A stretch of 64,000 nt of DNA from Tubiluchus corallicola (taxonomy: Eukaryota > Priapulida > Priapulimorpha > Priapulimorphida > Tubiluchidae): positions 67,768 through 131,767 of the forward strand of contig JAQGDQ010000110.1 of NCBI GenBank assembly GCA_030141605.1. Direction: 5' to 3'. The notes beneath the pieces were generated by a model, which saw only the letters and a program-made list of their open reading frames with translations, made no database searches and was not told the DNA's origin. Numbering within the stretch: the stretch's first letter is position 1; each line of letters starts with the position of its first letter. Both the position numbers and the translations under genes were made by a program. Below are positions 1-9,018 of the stretch, piece by piece.

Positions 1-832
1 CGTACTGAGTAGGAAGGGTGTGGCAAGAGAAATTACAACGGCAAAAACAAACAAGAGAAGAAAAACGGAAGGAAACAGAATACGTACTGAGTAGGAAGGG
101 TGTGGCAAGAGAAATTACAACGGCAAAAACAAACAAGAGAAGAAAGATGGAAGGAAACAGAATACGTACTGAGTAGGAAGGGTGTGGCAAGAGAAATTAC
201 AACGGCAAAAACAAACAAGAGAAGAAAGATGGAAGGAAACAGAATACGTACTGAGTAGGAAGGGTGTGGCAAGAGAAATTACAACGGCAAAAACAAACAA
301 GAGAAGAAAGATGGAAGGAAACAGAATACGTACTGAGTAGGAAGGGTGTGGCAAGAGAAATTACAACGGCAAAAACAAACAAGAGAAGAAAAACGGAAGG
401 AAACAGAATACGTACTGAGTAGGAAGGGTGTGGCAAGAGAAATTACAACGGCAAAAACAAACAAGAGAAGAAAAACGGAAGGAAACAGAATACGTACTGA
501 GTAGGAAGGGTGTGGCAAGAGAAATTACAACGGCAAAAACAAACAAGAGAAGAAAAACGGAAGGAAACAGAATACGTACTGAGTAGGAAGGGTGTGGCAA
601 GAGAAATTACAACGGCAAAAACAAACAAGAGAAGAAAAACGGAAGGAAACAGAATACGTACTGAGTAGGAAGGGTGTGGCAAGAGAAATTACAACGGCAA
701 AAACAAACAAGAGAAGAAAAACGGAAGGAAACAGAATACGTACTGAGTAGGAAGGGTGTGGCAAGAGAAATTACAACGGCAAAAACAAACAAGAGAAGAA
801 AGATGGAAGGAAACAGAATACGTACTGAGTAG
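1..832. repeat. 82-bp tandem satellite array, about 10 units
   Basis: Ten complete 82-bp units and a partial one, with unit starts at 1, 83, 165, 247, 329, 411, 493, 575, 657, 739 and 821. The array is cut by the window edge, so its true length is unknown. Units are almost identical and fall into two variants that differ at one site (AAAAACGG versus AAAGATGG). The order is A, B, B, B, A, A, A, A, A, B, which points to recent unequal exchange or block copying. Every unit read on the minus strand holds a pyrimidine-rich stretch ending in CAG, then TAC, then GTATTC, so a candidate acceptor and donor recur in each unit. The right edge is flush with the candidate exon at 822-914. Confidence 0.97.
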
Positions 833-914
833 TATCGGCTGAGTCACAAATATCAACATTTGCCGCATCCTTCATGAAACTGGCAACATTGTTAAACTTA
901 TCCATAGCAACTAT
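822..914 (-). CDS. candidate exon of the minus-strand polycystin/REJ-like gene (next exon downstream of 2025-2150)
   Basis: On the minus strand a good acceptor (polypyrimidine then CAG, at 915-916) is followed by an open stretch reading IVAMDKFNNVASFMKDAA and more, up to DTTQY. It enters in phase 0, matching the phase-0 end of the exon at 2025-2150. A donor (TAC then GTATTC) falls at the first repeat boundary. If that donor is not used, the frame reads on into the array and reaches a stop within about 30 codons. The 3' end is therefore uncertain. The composition resembles the helical region that precedes the GPS in polycystin-1-like proteins, but this is a weak resemblance. Confidence 0.45.
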
Positions 915-1316
915 CTGAAAGATTATTAACAATCAATTGAACCTCGACTGAAAATAATAATAATAATAATAATAATAAACAGGAATAATAAACAAATAAT
1001 TGTGGAAGAGCCATCTACTGGATATAAACACAACTTCAACGTATTCTTGCAAAGTCCGTAGCAACCAACATTTGTCCGGTTGCTAAGTGTTTTGTAGAAA
1101 TGCGACAAAAACAATGGCTGACTTTAACAGTGGTTTTCTCAAGGTTATGTTTTTCAGTGTATAGCCTGCACCTCAACTTCAACGTGGATTATCTCAGCTT
1201 AGAAATAACATAGAGCAATGAACTTGGTGTCAAAATGATCCTCATGAAATGGAGATTCAGGATAACTGAATAACTAGAAAAACTTTAACTGCTTAATTAT
1301 AGACGATTTTGCTATA
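915..1316. other. intronic or intergenic DNA with a short AAT microsatellite
   Basis: AT-rich, with an (AAT)n run near 955-977. I see no coding signal here. Confidence 0.6.
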
Positions 1317-2071
1317 CAAGCACACATTTTATGTTATTTAGTACGATTCGCCTACTTTGATAAACTTACGTGTTTTGTACTTAAGAAATTTCTCTTACAG
1401 AATATAACTTCATGTGGAATGTATTATTTACAAAAAAGTTATAAGGTCAATAAACGATGTATATATATAGTGTTCCCTCGCTACTTCGCGGTTCGTTTAT
1501 CACAGACTCGTTGTTTCGCGGGTTTTTGCACATGCGTAGTACGTATCGTACAGTAATGTATAGATTTGATGAATTTTGCATAAAAAATCACAAAATGTAT
1601 AAAAATATATAAAATATATTAATTCTAACATGAAAACAATATTATAAATCATAAAAAATTTCCATTTACAGCAAATAGTGTATTTATTCGGTAGATGAAT
1701 ACACACCAAAAATGAAATGTAGTACTTGCGCCCGCTGGAGATGCTACTCGTCGACGTGAGATTGTACACAACACACGATTGGTTGATTGTGAACATTTTT
1801 ATGAAAATTTAAGTAAAGTTTTTTTAAAGGTACATGTACAGTATGGGAAAAGTTATTAAGGGAATGGGAAAGGGTTATGTATAAGAGTGTGGGGAGGGTT
1901 TATAAAGACTTAAAATAATGTACAACTACTAAAATCAGTATAGCGTCCCTAGCTCGCGGAAATTCACTTATTGCGGGTGGGCCTGGAACGGAAGTGAGGG
2001 AACACTGTATATTAAATGACTTACCTTAGTTTCTGCAGTCAGTTCAGAGTCAACAATTGTAGCCTGGTTTA
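1317..2071. repeat. left arm of a 0.75-kb inverted duplication (partner 6978-7736)
   Basis: Reading 1317-2071 forward matches 6978-7736 in reverse complement almost throughout, with a few substitutions and small indels. The arm contains the whole pogo-like MITE, about 150 bp of its left flank, and on its right side the intron plus the last 47 bp of the exon at 2025-2150. The arms are about 4.9 kb apart. Because unique flanks are included, this is a segmental duplication that happened after the MITE had inserted, not two independent insertions. Confidence 0.93.
1468..2007. mobile_element. pogo/Tigger-like non-autonomous DNA transposon (MITE), copy 1
   Basis: A 540-bp element flanked by TA on both sides (1466-1467 and 2008-2009). 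The right end in reverse complement begins CAGTGTTCCCTC; the left end begins with the same motif with C1 changed to T. Subterminal blocks rich in TTCGCGG and CCGCGA are typical of pogo/Tigger-group ends. It holds no transposase. It lies in the intron downstream of the exon at 2025-2150. Confidence 0.8.
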
Positions 2072-2150
2072 ACATATCAGATGTCTGTTTCACAATACCA
2101 ATGTTAATCAATGGTATCTGCACAATAGAATTCACCAAGGAAGCTCTTAC
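2025..2150 (-). CDS. internal exon of a minus-strand gene, polycystin/REJ-like region (tentative)
   Basis: A 126-bp exon on the minus strand, bounded by an acceptor (TAG at 2151-2153) and a GTAAGT donor (2019-2024). It is open in phase 0 for 42 codons, beginning VRASLVNSIVQIPLINIG and ending DSELTAETK. The spacing of R-A-x-L-x-x-x-I, a following Q-x-x-D-x-L and E-L-T resembles the helical repeats between the REJ region and the GPS in polycystin-1 and PKDREJ proteins, which are large membrane receptors that signal through calcium channels. That assignment is from residue pattern only. The exon joins in phase to 4747-4862. Its last 47 bp were copied into the inverted duplication at 6978-7023. 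Confidence 0.6.
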
Positions 2151-3256
2151 CTACACAAATCAATCAATCAAACGAAATAGAACACTAATACTCGCTAACA
2201 GTAACGAGGTAATAACTAATAATATTACTTAACAATATTACAATATATTAGTACTAAAATTAAATGAATCAGAATTTTTCTCCCAACGATAATACTGCTG
2301 CTACACTGGCCTACAAATTTCTGAATAGAGATACTCGTGACGTTAGTTATAGTAGCAGTTGGCAGTATCGCTTCGCCCAGTTAAAGATTAAGTACTCAAA
2401 ATCATAAAGTCAAAAGAAATTTAAATAAATGCACCGAATTAAGCAAACTACATAGTTATTACAAGTGCGTAATATAGTTCAGATATAGTAAAGCTTCTCC
2501 CACAAAAGCGTCCTCTTTAAAGAGAGAAAGGATGGTAGCATTATTTATCAAAGTAGCAAGAGAAGCATTTCTTACAGGAAAACCTGATCCAATCTTAACC
2601 CTTTCACTACAGAGGGCAGCACACTGCTGACTACTTTTTTCTTGTAAGGGATGGAAAGCGGTAGACTGTCGCCCAAGCTCAGCACCAAGCGCAGTCACCC
2701 TGGTCTGTTTATTTCACTGCTACGGCCATGTAAAACATTGTAGAAAAGTTTAACAGCCGTGGGATTGAGGTTGCTTTGCAACAAGTAACTCTAACCAGCC
2801 AATCAGAATCTGAAGCCAGGTGCATTCCACAAAACTGTACTGTATGGTACGTTCCCATGCAAAATCACTTGTAGATCATTGGTGAAACGTATGTTTAGTT
2901 TGATTACTCTGCATTCTTATAAAATGATTGTATATTATGGATTAGTATTGTTTTTTTGTGAAAACTGGTTTCTAAATATAAGTACATGCTTATTTATGAT
3001 TGTGTGCATGTGTGTGTGTGTGTGTGTTTGCTCATATCTGCGTGCATGTGTACGAATAAAACTAATATTGAACATTCAATAACAAATGGCTATTTGTTTA
3101 TTTGCAAGATTCTGGTTTAGTAACACACCACAAGAAGTTATTGGCAAATGTGCAAAAGCCAACACCACCCTGTTAAAAACAACTATGTAGTGAAAGGGTT
3201 AAACTATAGCTCAAAACAATGTATCCTGTAGAACATTCGCTGGGAACATACTAACA
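2151..3256. other. intron, no gene seen; (GT)n microsatellite
   Basis: Intron of the minus-strand gene. A GT-rich microsatellite lies near 3003-3028. Short open frames here have no protein-like composition. Confidence 0.5.
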
Positions 3257-3625
3257 TGATTTACATGAAATAATTACCACAGAAACGCAATTTTCACGTT
3301 CGTGCAGCCGGTTCTTTGCTGTTACACGCATTTCGCCGTGTAAAAAAACAGGCGCTGTACATCACAGATCAAAAGTGTTCATTTGTGATATAGTGCGCAC
3401 TTTCGAGAGCTCACGCGTGAGCACAGCTTTAAAAAGTGAGATTAGAGTTTTAAACTTAAAATTTGCCTTAAAGTTAAAAAGTTTGTGTATATCACACTGA
3501 GTGTTGTACAGTAGCAACGTATTTAAATTTTTGCTTCAACCTGCTTGTGCAATTCTCGTGCTGCTGAAAATAATGTTCAGTTGTGATGTATCACCCCTGG
3601 TTATACACACCCGCTATTAATTAAG
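3257..3625 (+). repeat. dispersed repeat family A, copy 1
   Basis: Diverged match to 20820-21475 (same strand) and 46855-47475 (opposite strand). Shared landmarks are TTTACNNGAA..AATTATTACCAC, a CTCACGCGTGAGCACAGC palindromic block and GTTGTACAGTAGCA. No open frame is conserved between copies, so it is probably a non-autonomous mobile element of unknown class. Confidence 0.7.
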
Positions 3626-3693
3626 TTATAACTATGAATTTATTTCACACATCAAAAAATACAATATCAGACACATTAATAAACTTTAAATAA

Positions 3694-3967
3694 AATAATT
3701 TGAGTAGTGCGAAGTGAGTGTACGACCATACGGTCATTAACACACTCACCTTACTTAAATGAAAAAATGATTATAGTTATGCATGCTTCTGTAGATAACT
3801 TAATGTGAATAAGGATGAAGTAACTGATGTAATAATTTGAGTAGTGCGAGGTGAGTGTACGACCATATGGATATTAACACACTCACCTCACTTAAATGAA
3901 AAAATGATTATAATTATGCATGCTTCTGTAGATAACTTAATGTAAATAAAGATTAAGTAAATGATGT
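3694..3967 (+). repeat. 137-bp tandem duplication, two copies
   Basis: Copies at 3694-3830 and 3831-3967 differ at a handful of sites. Each copy contains an internal inverted repeat (GTGAGTGT ... ACACTCAC) of about 40 bp overall. Confidence 0.92.
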
Positions 3968-4196
3968 AATAATAGCAATGGTATAACAGCAATAAACCTG
4001 AAAGTTGAGAAAGGAAAACATAATATGTAATTACGACTTTGAGTGAGCCTTAAAGAGTGAAAATTTTTTAGATAGTTACGAATATGAATTATGTAATTAT
4101 CTGTCAATGCACCACTTACTTGTATATAAAAGCTACTTGTATTTAAGCTACTATTTAATTAGTAAAAACGCTTTGGCGTATTTTACAGGTATTAAA

Positions 4197-4652
4197 CAGG
4201 GATGAGAATTACAAATTGCAAAAAAACTCTGAAACAGGCCGTAGGCAGCAACAAATTACAATTTTGTGACCATAGAGAGCCTCTAAGTGAACTTAAAATA
4301 TCAATTACCTTGTTTCATGCATAATTTAAAATACCCAACTATCAAGGAAACATGATACCTAATTGTCTCAAAAACGCCTAAGTACTGGCCGCTCCTATGC
4401 AAAAGTATATAAAAACTGTCTGCAATTGACTCAAATAACTGCACGCAATTGATTCTATATTTCTATACATAGAGATATACACGTGGTTACACTGATGTAC
4501 ATGATGTAAACAAAGTGACGGCCTGCCAACTAGCGGTCAGCTTGTGAAATAATGTACTGGGTCCGTAAAAAATTTTTCAACGAATTTACGCGATTTACAA
4601 AAATGGAACTACTGGTCTTCCAAAAACTATCCGCGGGAAATTCTCATCCCTG
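4197..4652. mobile_element. hAT-like non-autonomous DNA transposon with 14-bp terminal inverted repeats
   Basis: Perfect 14-bp ends CAGGGATGAGAATT / AATTCTCATCCCTG bound a 456-bp element. A direct repeat ATTAAA flanks it (4191-4196 and 4653-4658); only six bases are identical, whereas hAT elements usually make eight. No transposase is present. A related fragment lies at 52555-52833 in an APC intron, sharing the GCAATTGACTCAAATAACT and CCAACTAGCGGTCAG blocks. Confidence 0.75.
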
Positions 4653-4746
4653 ATTAAAATCTACTCATCATGCTGTACTTCAAAAACTGATATGAAAAAT
4701 CAACCTTTCCCTTTAACACGACAATAAAAAACTAAATTTTCTTTAC

Positions 4747-4862
4747 TTCAGATTTGAGATCATATAAATGTTGTTGATTCTCTGCAGCCTCTTTAGGAGT
4801 AGCATCCTCATCTTTCATCTCGTTCAGCGCACTCGAAGCCACATTAACTATCTGAGATAAAC
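4747..4862 (-). CDS. internal exon of the minus-strand polycystin/REJ-like gene
   Basis: A 116-bp exon with acceptor TTCTTAG (4863 onward) and donor GTAAAG (4741-4746). It starts with two bases that complete a codon begun in the exon at 6326-6476 (G + GT = Gly). It then reads LSQIVNVASSALNEMKDED and ends DLKSE in phase 0, which fits the next exon at 2025-2150. The conserved-looking S-x-A-L-N-E segment is in keeping with polycystin-type helical repeats, but the family call is tentative. Confidence 0.6.
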
Positions 4863-4945
4863 CTAAGAATAAACACATCAATTTTACAAACAAAATGCTG
4901 TGAACACGCCATTAGTCATTCAGGAGAGACAAACAGAAATGATTT

Positions 4946-5378
4946 GCTAGAGGCGTGTTAACCAATAGGCTAGCTAGGCTATAGAATAGGGCACCAAAGT
5001 TTGAAGTGTCACATTTCAGCCACCCAATTTTAAAAAGGAATCTTGTTGCCCTCCGAAAATGTGTATCCGTTCATATTAACGCAAGACAAGCGTTGTATAA
5101 CACAGCACCATTTGCTACATAAGAGCATATAACGAACAAATACAAAGTAACACACAACAAGTAGTTGCCGAGCCTCCTGATATAAATGCAGTTCATACAC
5201 AGGTAATTAAAGGTGTGTGTAATTAAAAGTGTCTATGTAGAAACAATGTTAATAGCTTTACTAATACACCACAAGTAATTGTTCAATTTGCTCAGTATAT
5301 AACCAATCATAAATTCACAATATAGTTGGGTAGGACAGACCTATCAGCCTAGGGCATCGTGAAAACTTGATAAGCCTG
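4946..5378 (+). mobile_element. hAT-like MITE family B, copy 1
   Basis: Matches the 419-bp element at 23767-24185 from the GGCGTRTTAACCAATAGG start through CACAAGTAATTGTT to TATCAGYCC. Unlike that copy it continues through AGGGCATCGTGAAAACTTGATA to a CCTG end; the same extension is seen at 62757-62800. No clear target duplication. Confidence 0.7.
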
Positions 5379-5773
5379 TTAATATAGTAGTTGTCACTTA
5401 ATAATAATAAAACTGGTTATAATAATATTAATAAGGGACAATACGAGCAGCCATATTTTAGAACCATTCCATGGCCCGGAATTACTCCCACACAAACTAT
5501 TGTTAAGAAAATTTGGTTAATTCCTTCAGGACCACACCATTCAAAATAAGACCTACGAGTTTTCTGCTACTGTATGAGCACAGACATGACTAAATGATTA
5601 CAAATTAGTTACTGTTCTATTTAGGAGAATCTTGGCTATCCAATCATGCTATTTGTTTGAACATATAGTCATGTAATGGTGTCGCGGGAGATTTAAAACT
5701 AAAACAAACAAAAATTCCTTTGAATGCAAGATTGGTATATAGTTAGACGCAGTCATTTTGGCAATAAGTCATT

Positions 5774-6074
5774 TGAAACAAGTTTAGATAACATTGTGTA
5801 AATTTTGAAAAAATAATCAGAGTATTCGTAGGGCACAAGCCACTAACTAAATAAAATTTAAAATTACTGTAGCTTGTCAATAAGCTAAAAATTAACGTTT
5901 TTGGTTAGTGAGTGGCGCACCCTGGAAGGTGAGTCAACGACACTTTACCAATTGCTGAAAACATTTCAAATAATTAATAATTTCCTTTTCTAGTTACATA
6001 AGTCTTTCAAGTAGGTAAGCAAAATGCTAAGTAATATAACATTGCATGGAAAGTTCTAAGGGACGTAATTTAAC
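5774..6074 (+). repeat. dispersed repeat family C, copy 1
   Basis: Diverged match to 45816-46090 in the same orientation. Shared blocks are GAAACAAGTTTAGATAA, TTTTTGGTTAGTGAGTG and TTACATAAGTCTTTCAA. No open frame is conserved. Class unknown. Confidence 0.75.
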
Positions 6075-6325
6075 ATTTCCTTTTCTTCCCCTGATTTACG
6101 TTGTGCATGTATGACGTCATGTAATGACGCGGTCGGAACAGTAACGCAGGAAGTTTAAAATAAAAACAAACAAAAAATCCTTGCTATGCGAGTACGATAT
6201 ACGCATAAATATGCTGGAAAGTAATATAATTTTTTAATAATTTTTCAAGATGCTTTTTCCAAAACCTACTTCAGGTACCCCTTTTCTTGTCCCTTAAATA
6301 AGTACAAACCAATCGTATTGTTTAC

Positions 6326-6476
6326 CATGTACGTCTCCAGCTTTTACATACTGTTCGATTTTGCTTGGCGTGCAGGCATCAGTAGACGTGGTCATCTGTC
6401 TAACAGCTTGTAACAATGTTAGTTCCAAGTTCACTTTTTTATTGGCTTCCAATTGATCATACCCGTACGGTAAAAC
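6326..6476 (-). CDS. internal exon of the minus-strand polycystin/REJ-like gene
   Basis: A 151-bp exon, acceptor GTGTAG (6477 onward) and donor GTAAAC (6320-6325). It is open in phase 0 and begins VLPYGYDQLEANKKVNLEL; it continues through LQAVRQM and ends YVKAGDVH plus one base, which pairs with the two-base start of 4747-4862. Three exons (6326-6476, 4747-4862, 2025-2150) therefore give 131 uninterrupted codons across two splice junctions, good evidence of a real gene. The family is inferred from residue pattern only. Confidence 0.6.
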
Positions 6477-6977
6477 CTACACAAATAAACTGCAAATATT
6501 GGAAGGCTGCCAAGCAATGACTACATTAACCTTTTTGCTACAGATGACTACTTTCTGACGTCATATGACGTATAGTCCATTTTCGTGACATCACACGTTT
6601 AAGCAGTACTGTAACACTTATGCAAATGTACTCGACGCGCAAGGGAAGATGCCTACCATTGCACAAGCTGTGGTTAGTTTCTGATGTAAGCAATAGCTGT
6701 GTTCGGTTGCCGGTAATTAACTGTCTAAGCTAATTATTCAAATATAAGGAACAATTGTTAACTTTTATAGGCTAGAAAATGTATATCTTTGACAGTAAAT
6801 GAAAATGAGATTGAGTGTAAACGGTTGTCTGGTTTTCCTTTAACATTTTCACAACTTAATAAAAAAAAACCCAGATTATATATACTAGGTTTATCAAAGA
6901 ATTTTAAAATGTCAAGTGCTAAAATAATTCAACAAACTGTTTGATTTCTGTTTATACTCTTGTATTATTTGCATTGT
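6477..6977. other. intron, no gene seen
   Basis: AT-rich intron between the exon at 6326-6476 and the right arm of the inverted duplication. An exon may be missing here (see 7905-8048). Confidence 0.4.
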
Positions 6978-7736
6978 AAACCAGGCTACAATTGTTGACT
7001 CTGAACTGACTGCAGAAACTAAGGTAAGTCATTTAATATACAGTGTTCCCTCACTTCCGTTCCAGGCCCACCCGCGATAAGTGAATTTCCGCGAAGTAGG
7101 GACGCTATACTTATTTTAGTAGTTATACATTATTTTAAGTCTTTATAAACCCTCCCCACACTCTTATACATAACCCTTTCCCATTCCCTTAATAACTTTT
7201 CCCATACTGTACATGTACCTTTTAAAAAACTTTACTTAAATGTTCATAAAAATGTTCACAATCAACCAATCGTGTGTTGTGTACAATCTCACGTCGGCAA
7301 GTAGCATCTCAAGCGGGCGCAAGTACTACATTTCATTTTTGGTGTGTATTCATCCGCCGAATAAATACACTATTTACTGTAAATGGTAATTTTTTATGAT
7401 TTATAATATTGTTTTAATGTTAGAATTAATATTTTTAAATATTTTTATACATTTTGTGATTTTTTATGCAAAATTCATCAAATCTATACATTACTGTACA
7501 ATACGTACTACGCATGTGCAAAAACCCGCGAAACAAAGAATCCGCGATAAACGAACCGCAAAGTAGCAATGGAACACTATATATATATATATACATCGTT
7601 TATTGACCTTATAACTTTTTTGTAAATAATACATTCCACATGAAGTTATATTCTGTAAGAGAAATTTCTTAAGTACAAAACACGTAAGTTTATCAAAGTA
7701 GGCGAATCGTACTAAATAACATAAAATGTGTGCTTG
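6978..7736. repeat. right arm of the 0.75-kb inverted duplication (partner 1317-2071)
   Basis: Reverse complement of 1317-2071. It includes a plus-strand copy of the last 47 bp of the exon at 2025-2150 together with its GTAAGT donor (7024 onward), then the MITE, then the 150-bp flank. It sits in an intron of the same gene. Confidence 0.93.
7041..7579. mobile_element. pogo/Tigger-like MITE, copy 2 (inverted)
   Basis: Begins CAGTGTTCCCTCAC directly after TA (7039-7040) and ends ...GAACACTA before TA. It carries the same subterminal blocks as the element at 1468-2007 and was carried along by the inverted duplication. Confidence 0.8.
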
Positions 7737-7904
7737 AGATTAGGAATTTAGCTTCAATATTACCACTTTTTTGTAAAAGCATGCATGTTTGCTTGTTTGA
7801 TTCTCACTTGGCTAAAAATCTCACTTTTATAGCTGTTCCAATAACCCCCTCACTGACTTCAAATCATAACTTCTACATTACTTATTCGTAAGTGGGTAAA
7901 TTAC

Positions 7905-8048
7905 CAGCACATTCTTGGAACAAATCTTTAGTTCCCAGCATGTTCTCAGACAGCTGTGAGAAAGTATCATGTGCAAAAATATCCCGTAATCTCTTAATAT
8001 CTCAACATGGATTTCACTGAGTTCGTTGTCAAACAAAACGAGATTTAT
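7905..8048 (-). pseudogene. candidate exon with an 8-bp frameshifting duplication, minus-strand gene
   Basis: The minus strand has an acceptor TTATTTCAG (8049 onward) and donor GTAATT (7899-7904). The 5' half reads INLVLFDNELSEIHVEI in one frame. The 3' half reads LRDIFAHDTFSQLSENML and on to FQECA in another. The switch lies at GAGATATTA AGAGATTA CGGGAT: dropping AGAGATTA would join the two halves in one frame, so it looks like a small duplication that broke the exon. In that repaired frame the exon ends in phase 1, which does not fit the phase-0 start of 6326-6476, so another exon would be needed between them. Alternatives are that the exon starts at a later AG (near 8000), or that only the first frame is used, which is open throughout and phase-compatible but less protein-like. 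Whether the gene is live cannot be decided here. Confidence 0.35.
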
Positions 8049-8094
8049 CTGAAATAATGATTAATTGTAACCTACAGTCACAGACTATAGTTGT

Positions 8095-8214
8095 GATTAC
8101 GGCCATATGACGTTGAAAACACCAATTCTCGTCTGATCACCGTAGTTAAGCAACGTAGAGTCTGGTTAGTAGTTGGATGGGTGACCGCCTAGGAATACCA
8201 GGTGCTGTAGGCTT
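8095..8214 (+). rRNA. 5S rRNA gene or 5S-derived sequence
   Basis: A 120-nt match to metazoan 5S rRNA over its full length. It runs from GATTACGGCCATA through CACGTTGAAAACACC-like bases to CTCGTCTGATCACCGTAGTT (8129-8147), the A-box region TTAAGCAACG, and box C TGGATGGGTGACCGCC (8174-8189), ending GGTGCTGTAGGCTT. The GATCACCG..GTTAAGCAACG style is that of invertebrate 5S. Departures from a clean gene are an A opposite G in helix I (base 2), changes in the middle of the molecule, and no run of T after the 3' end, which Pol III termination would need. It is a single copy here, not an array. It may be a functional dispersed gene, a pseudogene, or the head of a 5S-derived SINE. Confidence 0.75.
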
Positions 8215-8586
8215 GCGGGATGCCCACACTGCATCTCGACACTAGGCGGAGGAGCTGCACAAGCAGGTGGATCAGTGCAGCATGCTCACTGACTCCGGCA
8301 GCTCCTGCAGCCAACCTGGTGCCAAACGTATCGCTGCGCTTTCCTTTGGACTACACCAGAGAGGAAGAGAGGGGGTTCCTCTTGTCTGGGCAATTCAGGA
8401 TCTCCATACACCTTGTCCAGGCGTGCGTTCTGGAGAGTCACCGTCTGGAGAGGCCAAGGATCGGACTGCTCAGCCACAGTTGATGCTGCAGCTCCATCAA
8501 TGTTGATTAATGACTCTCTTGGCGCGTACACTCCATTGTCTTCCGAGACAGAAGGATGCCAACAACAGCAGTAACAGGGCATTGAA
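8215..8586 (+). other. GC-rich tail following the 5S-like sequence
   Basis: About 370 bp of markedly higher GC than its surroundings, starting directly after the 5S match and ending near CAGGGCATTGAAAC. Overlapping short open frames exist on both strands, but none looks like a protein. The sharp compositional block together with the 5S head suggests one unit: a 5S spacer moved as a piece, or the body of a 5S-headed retroposon. Confidence 0.45.
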
Positions 8587-9018
8587 ACTAGTTAAAGCGA
8601 TTTATGCCATTCCTATGGGACGTTAATATGAAATTTACTCATCACACCGTCCGAACATTTTGCATTAAAATCGCAAAAGATAGAACCCACGTTGTTTGTG
8701 ACATTATTTGCTTATTTTTAAATAATGGAAAATACAGAACAAGAACGCTGATTGCTCTACTAAATGGACTCGAGTCTGTACTGGTAAAGTGCGAATCCTT
8801 GACAAAACCGAATCCGGTACGTTAATAAGAACGAAAACAAGTCAAACCAGCCAATTAATAGAAATGAAAAAATAATGTAATGAATCAAACAGGGCAAAGG
8901 CTACAACGAGATGTGGCGTGACATAATGGATCAGAGCAGAACAGAATAGAGTCTTTTGGTAAAGTAAATAAAACAAGACAAATTTAAAAGAGACAACAGA
9001 GACAAGAGAGAAGAGAAG
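8587..9018. other. no gene seen
   Basis: Purine-rich, decayed pentamer-like sequence towards the right end (AAGAGA-type). Nothing coding. Confidence 0.5.

Noticed and set aside
1-832. Repeated 79-residue open frames across the 82-bp array, and resemblance of the array to a CRISPR
   Set aside because: The frames are translations of the repeat (all units the same, wrapping through stops). Units are contiguous without unique spacers, and the genome is eukaryotic.
8220-8582. Overlapping open frames of 79-98 codons on both strands
   Set aside because: A GC-rich block gives open frames in several phases at once. None resembles a protein.
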